From Streptomyces sulfonofaciens (GTDB lineage: Bacteria; Actinomycetota; Actinomycetes; Streptomycetales; Streptomycetaceae): DNA of 64,000 nt. Position 1 is the stretch's first letter. The number at the start of each line of letters is the position of its first letter. The translations under genes were made by a program, and so were the position numbers. The stretch is from the NCBI RefSeq assembly GCF_014656295.1, contig NZ_BNCD01000018.1:62001-126000 (forward strand), written 5' to 3'. The notes beneath the pieces are model-generated. The model was not told the origin of the DNA. It ran no database searches and saw nothing but the letters and a program-made list of their open reading frames with translations. This document shows, one piece after another, positions 16,319 through 23,645 of the stretch.

Positions 16319-19045
16319 ATGCCCCACAGGCAGCCGGACACACACGGGAAGACCGCCCGGCGCCCCGAAGGCCCGCACCGACCCGACGGATCCGGCCCAC
16401 CCGAACAACCCGACCGGCCTGTTCGGCCCCGTCGGCCGAGCCGGTTGGACCGACCGAGCCGGTTGGACCGACTGAGCCGACTGACCCGACTGACCCGACT
16501 GAGCCGACTGAACAAGTTGAACCGCCCGAACGAGTCCGACCGGCTGTACGGGTTGGGCCGGTTGGGCCGGCCCAACCGCCTGGACCCGCCGAACCGGGCG
16601 CCCCGCTCCCGGCGGTCCCGGCTCCTCGCCGCCGCCGGCCTCGTCCTGGCGGCGGCCCTCACCGCCTCCCCCCAACTGGCCGCCGTGCCGCTCGCGTCCG
16701 CGGCGGGGACCCGCGCGGCGGCCGACTGCCCGTGGGTCGGCTCGGGCGCCCCCGTCGGGGACCGCGTCGAGCGACTGCTGGCCGAGATGTCCACGGCCCA
16801 GAAGATCGTGCTGCTGCACGGCAACGGGAAGGCAGCGCCGTACGTCGGGAACACGGACGCCATCCCGGACCTGTGCATCCCGGCGATGGGTTATCAGGAC
16901 GGCCCGAGCGGTGTCGGCGACGGCCTCGGCGGGGTGACGCAACTGCCCTCGGGCGTGGCCTCCGCGGCGACCTGGGACACCGCGCTGCAGACCGCCTACG
17001 GGAGGACCGCGGGCCGTGAGTTCGCGGGCAAGGGGGTGTCCGTCGCGCTCGGCCCGACCACCAACATCGTGCGCGACCCGCGGTGGGGCCGCGCCTTCGA
17101 GTCGTACGGCGAGGACCCCTACCTCAGCGCCCGGATGGGCGTGGCCAACATCGGGGGCCTGCAGAGCGAGGGTGTGATGGCGCAGGTCAAGCATGTCGCC
17201 GTCTACAACCAGGAGACCCACCGCGACACCCCGGCCGACAACGCCGTCGTCGACGAGCGCACCCTGCACGAGATCTACCTGCCCGCCTTCCAGGCGTCCG
17301 TCTCCGAAGGGGCCGCTGCCTCGGCGATGTGCGCATACAGCACCGTGAACGGCGTCCACGCCTGCCAGAACAAGGACCTGCTGAAAGAGGCGCTGTACGA
17401 GGAGGCCGGCTTCGGGGGCTTCGTCACCAGCGACTGGAAGGGCACCCACTCCACCGTCGAGGCGGCCAACGGCGGCCTGACGGTCGAAATGCCGAACGGC
17501 CACTTCTACGCGGACCGTCTCGCCCGCGCCGTGGCGGACGGCGAAGTCGCCATGGACACCCTGGACACCATGGTCCGGCGGGTGCTGACCCCGATGTTCT
17601 CCTTCGGCCTCTTCGACCGGCGGCCGAGCGGTTCCCCGGGCGCCGTCGTCACCAGTGCCGCGCACCGGGCGACCGCGCGCCGGGTCGCCGAGGAGGGGAG
17701 CGTGCTGCTGAAGAACGACGGTGGCATCCTGCCGCTGTCCGACTCCGGCACCGGGTCCATCGCGGTGCTCGGCGCGGACGGCGGCGCGGGCGTGCGGACC
17801 GCCGGCGGCGGCGCCGCCACCGTCACCAGCTCCGGCACCGTCTCACCGTTCGACGGCATCGCGGACCGTGCCGGCGCCGGCATCGACGTCCGGTACGACG
17901 ACGCCGGCGACCAGGCGGCCGCCGTCGACCTCGCCAGGAGGTCCGACGTCGCGGTGGTCTTCGCCGGCTACTCCGAGGAGGAGAAGAACGACCTCGCCGG
18001 GATCGACCTGCCCGGGCGGCAGAACGCCCTGATCGAGCAGGTCGCCGCCGCCAACCCGAACACCGTCGTGGTCCTGCACACCGGATCCGCCGTCACCATG
18101 CCCTGGCTGGACGACGTCCGGGGCGTGGTGGAGCAGTGGTACGCGGGCCAGGAGGTCGGCAACGCCATCGCCGCCGTGCTGTTCGGCGACGTCAACCCGT
18201 CCGGCAAGCTCCCGGTCACCTTCCCCAGGAGCCTCGCCGACGTACCCGCGCACACCTCCGCGCAGTGGCCCGGCAACGGCAGGGACGCCGTCAGGTACTC
18301 CGAAGGCATGCAGGTCGGCTACCGCTGGTACGACGCCAGGGGCATCGAGCCGCTCTTCCCGTTCGGCCACGGTCTGTCCTACACCACCTTCGGCTTCTCC
18401 GACCTGCGGGTGGGCGCGGTCGACGGCGGCGGCAACGCCACGGTCACGGCGACCGTCACCAACACCGGCGACGTGGCGGGCGCCGAGGTCGTCCAGCTCT
18501 ACGCGGGCGCCCCGGCCGCGGCGGGTGAACCCGTGCGGCAGCTCAAGGGCTTCGAACGCGTCGAGCTCGCCCCGGGCGCCGGGAAGCGGGTGGCGTTCAG
18601 GCTGAGCGCCCGAGACCTGGCGCACTGGGACGAGAAGGCGCACGGCTGGGCCACCACGGCGGGCGCCTACACGGTCGAGGTCGGCGACTCCTCGCGCGCC
18701 CTGCCGCTCAAGGGCACGCTGACCGTCCCGTGCACGTTCAGGCCGACGTCCCCGACCGCCTCGCCGGGCACCGGGGGCCGGACGGTGACGATCACCAACC
18801 CGCACGGCATGAGCAGCCTGCTCCACAGGGCCGTCACGCTGCCGGTCAGGGCCGCTTCCACCGCGGGCCCGGCCGGCTCCGCGGTCACGTTCAGGGCCAC
18901 CGGACTGCCGCCCGGCCTCGCCATCGGGCGCGACGGGGTGATCTCCGGCGCCGCCGCGGCGCGCGGCACCCGCACGGTAACGGTGACCGCGACGGACCGC
19001 ACCGGGGCCGCGGACACGGCGACGTTCGTGTGGACGGTGTCGTAG
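16319..19045 (+). CDS. secreted glycoside hydrolase family 3 with C-terminal Ig-like domain
   Basis: This 908-residue enzyme is beta-glucosidase/beta-xylosidase-like. The GH3 N-domain includes RDPRWGRAFESYGEDP and the nucleophile Asp372 in FVTSDWKG. The (alpha/beta)6 C-domain begins at EEGSVLLKND and is followed by an Fn3-like domain and a putative-Ig domain (about 810-908). The ATG at 16319 has AAAGAGGTG upstream. Before the hydrophobic signal segment (RRSRLLAAAGLVLAAALTA, about residues 98-120) lies an unusual leader of roughly 95 residues with RL-x repeats; a shorter true N-terminus is possible. Operator context suggests co-regulation with PL8. Confidence 0.88.
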   Translation: MPHRQPDTHGKTARRPEGPHRPDGSGPPEQPDRPVRPRRPSRLDRPSRLDRLSRLTRLTRLSRLNKLNRPNESDRLYGLGRLGRPNRLDPPNRAPRSRRSRLLAAAGLVLAAALTASPQLAAVPLASAAGTRAAADCPWVGSGAPVGDRVERLLAEMSTAQKIVLLHGNGKAAPYVGNTDAIPDLCIPAMGYQDGPSGVGDGLGGVTQLPSGVASAATWDTALQTAYGRTAGREFAGKGVSVALGPTTNIVRDPRWGRAFESYGEDPYLSARMGVANIGGLQSEGVMAQVKHVAVYNQETHRDTPADNAVVDERTLHEIYLPAFQASVSEGAAASAMCAYSTVNGVHACQNKDLLKEALYEEAGFGGFVTSDWKGTHSTVEAANGGLTVEMPNGHFYADRLARAVADGEVAMDTLDTMVRRVLTPMFSFGLFDRRPSGSPGAVVTSAAHRATARRVAEEGSVLLKNDGGILPLSDSGTGSIAVLGADGGAGVRTAGGGAATVTSSGTVSPFDGIADRAGAGIDVRYDDAGDQAAAVDLARRSDVAVVFAGYSEEEKNDLAGIDLPGRQNALIEQVAAANPNTVVVLHTGSAVTMPWLDDVRGVVEQWYAGQEVGNAIAAVLFGDVNPSGKLPVTFPRSLADVPAHTSAQWPGNGRDAVRYSEGMQVGYRWYDARGIEPLFPFGHGLSYTTFGFSDLRVGAVDGGGNATVTATVTNTGDVAGAEVVQLYAGAPAAAGEPVRQLKGFERVELAPGAGKRVAFRLSARDLAHWDEKAHGWATTAGAYTVEVGDSSRALPLKGTLTVPCTFRPTSPTASPGTGGRTVTITNPHGMSSLLHRAVTLPVRAASTAGPAGSAVTFRATGLPPGLAIGRDGVISGAAAARGTRTVTVTATDRTGAADTATFVWTVS
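16421..16600. repeat. 9-bp repeats at the 5' end of the GH3 gene
   Basis: Units of the type CGACTGACC / CGGTTGGAC repeat about 15 times. They read as RLTRLTRLSRL in the gene frame. Confidence 0.8.
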
Positions 19046-19202
19046 CGGAACGGGCCGGGTGCACGCGGATGCGACGACCACGCGACGACCTCCGGTGGCC
19101 CGGTGGCCCGGTGGCACGGTGGCCCGGGCGGCTGTGGTGCTCCGTCCGTGGGTCCTCGTCCGTGGGCCTCTCGTCCGTGGGGGCGTCCTTCCGCGGGCGT
19201 CC

Positions 19203-19240
19203 GTCCGCGGTGGCGCGGTACACGCGGCGCCACCGCGGAC
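19203..19240 (+). terminator. hairpin downstream of the GH3 gene
   Basis: GTCCGCGGTGGCGC (19203-19216) and GCGCCACCGCGGAC (19227-19240) are perfect 14-bp arms around a 10-nt loop, 158 nt after the GH3 stop. Confidence 0.55.
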
Positions 19241-20283
19241 GTGCGGCGGATGGCGGCGCACCGGCGGCGCACCGGTGGCGGGTCCGGCAGAAGCGGCCGG
19301 GACCGCCGCCGGTGCGGGGTCCGCGAACGCGAATACGGTGCCGTGCCGCCGAGTACCGCGCGGTGCTCCCGAACGAGGCGCGGTGGCTCCGAAAAGGCGC
19401 CCGATCGCCGAACGGCACGGGTATTCGGAGGGATTTCCCAAGGAATCGCGGAACCCCCGAATTCGGCGCGGAGCCATGAACTCCGTCTGGTTCTGGAATT
19501 ACCTATCGCGCGCAACGCGGTACACGCCCGTGTGCCTTCTCGGTGCGCTCCTTTCGGTCACGCGGGGAATTCCGTGGCGGGCGAGAAGGCGTATGCGGTG
19601 AGCTGCCCGGGCGGATTCCGCCGTGTTCTTCTGCGTGGCGCCGCGGTGGAGTTCGCGGGTCCCCCGCCACCCGGCAAGCGGGTGCCGAGCATGCGACAAA
19701 CACGTGACAAGCGGGCGTTCCCGGCGGGTGGTCGACAGTGCCGGGTGGCCGGTCTTCGACGGGTCCCGCGGCGCGGATCGTTGTACGGGCCATCCAGCGC
19801 CTCCGGAGGGCGTACTCCGCCGCCGAGGCACTCGCAGGCGCGCGCCGTCCGATCCGCGCAGCCGGGCCGGTGTGTCCGCCTGCCGGGCCGGTGCACCGGC
19901 CCGGCAGGCGGACACACCGCGTTCCGGCGGCATTGTGCCAGGCAGAGCCCTGTGTCCGCGCGGCGAGTACAAGCGCCATGTGCATATTCCGGTTCCGCCT
20001 CGACGGTGATGCGGGCGACCGGTTTCTTTCGCAGGGAGACGTTCTTACCGATGAGTACGCCCTGTGGGGGGCGCAAAGAGCGGTTCAGGGGGGCGCGTAA
20101 AGATGTCTTGCGCGCCTGAATAGGGGTGGTCCCTTCGGCATTCCGTGCCGTTCGACACGTCTGCCGACAGGTACCGCGAAACACGGTGCAACCACCCCCG
20201 GGGCCGGGGCACGTGACGTCCCGCAGCCGCCGGACTCCCGGTGCCGGTACTGCCTTGCGTGCTGGTTTCCCGCGCCCGGCCTG
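19241..20283. other. gene-free region
   Basis: No open frame here has codon bias, a ribosome site or recognisable protein sequence. Bases about 19380-19640 and 19960-20110 are clearly less GC-rich than the surroundings. Together with the hairpin and the palindrome at 19868 this may be a decayed or regulatory stretch. No tRNA or IS end was seen. Confidence 0.5.
19868..19919. other. perfect 52-bp palindrome
   Basis: Two 26-bp arms meet at GTG/CAC with no spacer and no mismatch (left arm from CGGTGTGTCC to GGGCCGGTG). It can form a very stable cruciform or RNA hairpin. It lies in the gene-free region between the GH3 gene and the end of the convergent polymerase gene, so a bidirectional terminator is the simplest reading. 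Confidence 0.7.
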
Positions 20284-22092
20284 CTACTTCGCGTCCGCGT
20301 AGCACTCCACCACCGCGGTGCTGAAGGTGAAGCGGACCGGGGTCTCGCCGAAGGTGAAGCGGCCCGCCTCGTCCGCCGCCTCCTGGATCGCCACCGACAC
20401 CCGCTCCGCCTCCGGCGCGGGACAGTGCACGATGACCTCGTCGTGCTGGAAGAAGACGATCTGGGCGGCGAGCCCGGTGCAGCGGCTGCGGAGCGCGGCG
20501 AGCATCAGCAGCGCCCAGTCCGCGGCGCTGCCCTGCACGACGAAGTTCCGGGTGAAGCGGCCGCGGGCCCGGGCCGCGGAGCCGGCGCCAGCCCCCCTGC
20601 CGCCCCGGACGCCACCCTCGCCGGACTCCTCCTCGCCGTCCGCCCCCGCGGTCCCGGCACCGGACGCGGCTGCCCCGCCGGCCGGCCACCAGCCCCCGGC
20701 GGGACCGGTACCGGCGCCCGCGTCCTCGTCCTGCGGGAGCCCGGCCTCGTCGAGCCCCGTCGGCCCGCCGTCACCGGTGCCCGCGCCGGCGGCCGTCACG
20801 GGCGGGCAGGTGCGGCCCAGCCAGGTGCGTACCAGGCGGCCCTCCTCTCCCGCGCGCGCCGCCTCGTCGACATAGGCCACGGCCTTGGGGAAGCGGCGGC
20901 GCAGGGCCGCCAGGTTCTTCAGGCCGTCACCGGACGTCTGGCCGTATATGGCGCCGAGCACCGCGAGCTTGGCCCTGCCGCGGTCACCGGCGAAGGCACG
21001 GTCCGACACCGCCTGGTACAGGTCCGCGGGGCGGCTCGCCACCTCCATCAGGCCCGGGTCGCGGGAGAGCGCGGCGAGTACCCGCGGCTCCAACTGGTCC
21101 GCGTCGGCCACCACCAGCCGCCAGCCGGGGTCGGCGACCACCGCGCGCCGCATCACCTTCGGGATCTGCAGGGCGCCGCCGCCGTTGGTCACCCAACGGC
21201 CCGAGACGGTGCCGCCGGGCAGGAACTCCGGTCTGAACCGGCCCTCGCGCACCCAGTCCTTGAGCCAGGACCAGCCGTGCGCCACCCAGATGCGGTACAG
21301 CTTCTTGTACTCCAGCAGCGGCGGGACGGCCGGGTGGTCCAGCGACTCCAGTTCCCAGCGGCGCGTCGAGCGCACCCTGAGGCCGGCGCGCGCGAACGCC
21401 CTCACCACCTCCGCGGGCAGATCGGGCCGCACCCGGTGCCCGAACGCCTCCGACACCTGCTCGGCGAGCTCGGCGAGCCGCCGCGGCTCGCCGCCTCCCG
21501 CGTACCGCTCGCCCAGGAGCTCGTTCAGCACCGCGCGGTGCACGTCCGCGCGCCACGGCAGACCCGCCGCGTGCATCTCCGCCGCGACCAGCGTGCCCGC
21601 CGACTCGGCCGCCGTCAGCAGGTGCATGCGGTCCGGGTGCGCGGCACGCGCGTGACGGCGCTGCTGCTCCGCGTAGACCTCAAGGAGCGCTTCCAGCGGG
21701 ACGGGGACGGGGCCCGGCTCGAAGAGCGACGACTGCGCGCCGGGTACCGCGGCGCGCTGCGGCGGGTCCTGCGGCACCGGTCCGCCGTGCAGCCGCGCGT
21801 GGGCGGCCGCCGCGGAGCGCGGCTCCCCGTAGCGCCCCTCGTGGCCGAGCAGGAGCGTTTCGGCGGCCTCGATGTCGTAGCACCGCGGGACGCGTACGCC
21901 CGCGGCGAGCAGCCGGGGGTAGATGTCGGCCGTCGCCCGCCAGACCCAGCGTGCGACCTCGCCGCGGGAGCGGACCGCCGCGGCGAGGTCCGGCTCCCTG
22001 CGCACCGGGCCCACGGGCAGGGCGCCGGGGCCGAGTGCGACTAGCTCGGCCCCACCGCCCTCGACCGGCGCCACCGCCCACCGTTCGGTCAT
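20284..22092 (-). CDS. family-A DNA polymerase-like protein (3'-5' exonuclease/polymerase type)
   Basis: This 602-residue protein has polymerase motif A as VVADADQLEPRVLA (Asp330, Asp332), motif B as RGRAKLAVLGAIYGQTSG and motif C as QIVFFQHDEVIVH. The N-terminal half fits a degenerate exonuclease domain. It is shorter than PolI and lacks the 5'-nuclease. Between motifs B and C lies an insert of about 80 residues rich in Gly/Ala/Glu. Actinobacteria carry such a second polymerase besides PolA; its role is not established. The ATG at 22092 has no Shine-Dalgarno sequence; CAGACT lies 7 nt upstream. Confidence 0.85.
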   Translation of the reverse strand: MTERWAVAPVEGGGAELVALGPGALPVGPVRREPDLAAAVRSRGEVARWVWRATADIYPRLLAAGVRVPRCYDIEAAETLLLGHEGRYGEPRSAAAAHARLHGGPVPQDPPQRAAVPGAQSSLFEPGPVPVPLEALLEVYAEQQRRHARAAHPDRMHLLTAAESAGTLVAAEMHAAGLPWRADVHRAVLNELLGERYAGGGEPRRLAELAEQVSEAFGHRVRPDLPAEVVRAFARAGLRVRSTRRWELESLDHPAVPPLLEYKKLYRIWVAHGWSWLKDWVREGRFRPEFLPGGTVSGRWVTNGGGALQIPKVMRRAVVADPGWRLVVADADQLEPRVLAALSRDPGLMEVASRPADLYQAVSDRAFAGDRGRAKLAVLGAIYGQTSGDGLKNLAALRRRFPKAVAYVDEAARAGEEGRLVRTWLGRTCPPVTAAGAGTGDGGPTGLDEAGLPQDEDAGAGTGPAGGWWPAGGAAASGAGTAGADGEEESGEGGVRGGRGAGAGSAARARGRFTRNFVVQGSAADWALLMLAALRSRCTGLAAQIVFFQHDEVIVHCPAPEAERVSVAIQEAADEAGRFTFGETPVRFTFSTAVVECYADAK

Positions 22093-22261
22093 GTGCGCGA
22101 GTCTGACAGGCCCCACTGACAATCCGCCGCACGGCGCTCGGGCGGTGGCCGCAAGGCGGCCGGCAGGCGGCCGACCCGGGCCTGGCACCGCCGACCCGGG
22201 CCTGGCGCCGAACCCGGCCGTGCGCCCGTCGGCTCCGTGCGCCTCCCGGCGCCCCAGAGCC

Positions 22262-22315
22262 CCGCCCCGCGGGGCCTGGCCGCCCCGCGGGGCCTGGCCG
22301 CCCCGCGGGGCCTGG
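22262..22315. repeat. three perfect 18-bp tandem repeats
   Basis: The unit CCGCCCCGCGGGGCCTGG occurs three times without mismatch. Each unit carries the palindrome GCCCCGCGGGGC, so the array could fold as serial hairpins. It lies 170-220 bp upstream of the polymerase gene and before the lipoprotein gene. The rest of 22093-22587 holds further short repeats (CCGACCCGGGCCTGGC) and no gene. Confidence 0.85.
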
Positions 22316-22587
22316 CCCTCCCGTGCGACCAGGCCACCCATGCGACCAGCCGCTCCGCCCCCGCCCCGCCCCCGCGCAACCGGGCACCCTCGCGTCGCCC
22401 ACCGACCGCGCCGGCCGCCCTGGGCCCCGGCGCCCCCACCGCATCACCGCACCTTCACCATCGCTCCCCGGCCGGCGCACCCGCCCCCTGGTAGCTTGCT
22501 GCGGACCGCAGGGCGTCCAGCGGTCGCAGGAACCCACGTCTTCACGCAGGAACCACGTCTGCACGCCAGTGCCCTAGGGGGACACCA

Positions 22588-23121
22588 GTGACTTCGGCCT
22601 CTCTCCTCGCACGGGTCCGGATCGGTGCCGTCGTCGGCGGGCTCGCCGCCGCGCTCGTGCTGACCGGGTGCGGCAGCGGCGACGGCAAGGGCGGCGACGC
22701 GGCCGGGGGCGGCGGTGCGGCCTCCACTCCGGCCTCCACGCCCACCGGCACGCCGTCCGCCGCGCCCTCGGGGGGTACGGGCGACTCGGGCGGCTCCGGC
22801 GCCAGGGGCGGCACCCTGGAGGGCAGTTGGCTCGCCACGACCGACGGCAAGACGGTGGCACTGGTGATCACCGGCGGGAAGGCCGGCCTCTTCGACTCCG
22901 GCGGCAACACCTGCTCGGGCACCGCGGGGGACCGGACGGGCATGCGGATGATCGCCCTGAAGTGCACGGACGGCAACGACGACCGCGGCCACGGCATGGT
23001 CGGCTCCGTCACCGACACCACCCTCAAGGTCAAGTGGGAGGGCTTCGGCGAGGAGACCTACACGAGGTCCGAGGACGGCAGGCTCCCCAAGGGCCTGCCG
23101 ACGAACGGGCTCGCGTCCTGA
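22588..23121 (+). CDS. secreted lipoprotein of unknown function
   Basis: This 177-residue protein has a signal peptide with a lipobox (VLTGC; Cys at about residue 28), a Gly/Ser/Thr/Pro-rich linker to about residue 75 and a compact C-terminal domain (GTLEGSWLATTDGKTVALVITGGKAGLF...). That domain has two cysteines and alternating beta-strand patterns resembling small lipocalin- or META-like domains. GTG start with AGGGGGA 6 nt upstream. It stands alone; no operon partner is seen. Confidence 0.85.
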   Translation: MTSASLLARVRIGAVVGGLAAALVLTGCGSGDGKGGDAAGGGGAASTPASTPTGTPSAAPSGGTGDSGGSGARGGTLEGSWLATTDGKTVALVITGGKAGLFDSGGNTCSGTAGDRTGMRMIALKCTDGNDDRGHGMVGSVTDTTLKVKWEGFGEETYTRSEDGRLPKGLPTNGLAS

Positions 23122-23168
23122 AGGGCCCGGCCAGGCCCGGCCGCGCTGCCTGACCGGCCGGCACGGTA

Positions 23169-23450
23169 CCCGCCCGCCATGCGCACGCGTGCGGTCCGTC
23201 CGAGTGCGTCGCGCACCCGGACGCAGAGTTCCGCCCGTCACGCGCGCGCGTGCGGTCCGGACACGCGGGCGACGACGGCCGGCAGCTCGCCCCGCCCGCC
23301 ACGCGTGCGTGCGGTCCGCCCGTCACGGCACCACCCGGCAGGTCGCGCCGCGTTGCCCGCCCCCTGCGTACGTGCGGCCCGCATCCGCCTGAGACCCGGC
23401 GTCCAGTGGTGCGGGACCGCCAACCGCGCGCGTGCGGTCCGCACCCGTTC
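23169..23450. repeat. degenerate tandem array with a 60-bp period
   Basis: The core GTGCGGTCCG starts at 23189, 23248, 23309, 23372 (one mismatch) and 23432, giving periods of 59, 61, 63 and 60 bp. Each core follows CCGCCCGYCACGCGYGC-like sequence, and most units have ACCCGG about 25 nt after it. There are five units. No gene was found in 23122-23645. Confidence 0.75.
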
Positions 23451-23529
23451 CACCGCGCCGCACAGTGCCGGTGCCCGTCCCGCGCCCGACGGCGGCCCCG
23501 GAGAACGGCCGCCACCCACGGTCGGGGCA

Positions 23530-23630
23530 ACACGGTCGAGCGCGCCCGGGCCCCCGCGGTGGAGCGCGCCCGAGCCCGCACGGACGATGTGCCCGAGCCC
23601 GCACAGGTCGAGCGCGCCCGAGCCCCCAGG
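23530..23630. repeat. second repeat family (GTCGAGCGCGCCCGAGCCC)
   Basis: Three clear copies and one degenerate copy of GAGCGCGCCCGAGCCC recur every 23-26 bp, immediately before the end of the FUSC gene. Confidence 0.65.
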
Positions 23631-23645
23631 GCCCGGCGCGCACGG

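Noticed and set aside
19476..19601. 41-codon frame MNSVWFWNYLSRATRYTPV in the gene-free region
   Set aside because: It is short, with weak ribosome site, no codon bias and no recognisable motif.
23169..23450. CRISPR-like array: conserved blocks of about 27 bp separated by about 33 bp
   Set aside because: The blocks differ from one another at several positions, the intervening parts share ACCCGG-like sequence, and there are no cas genes. A degenerate tandem repeat fits better.
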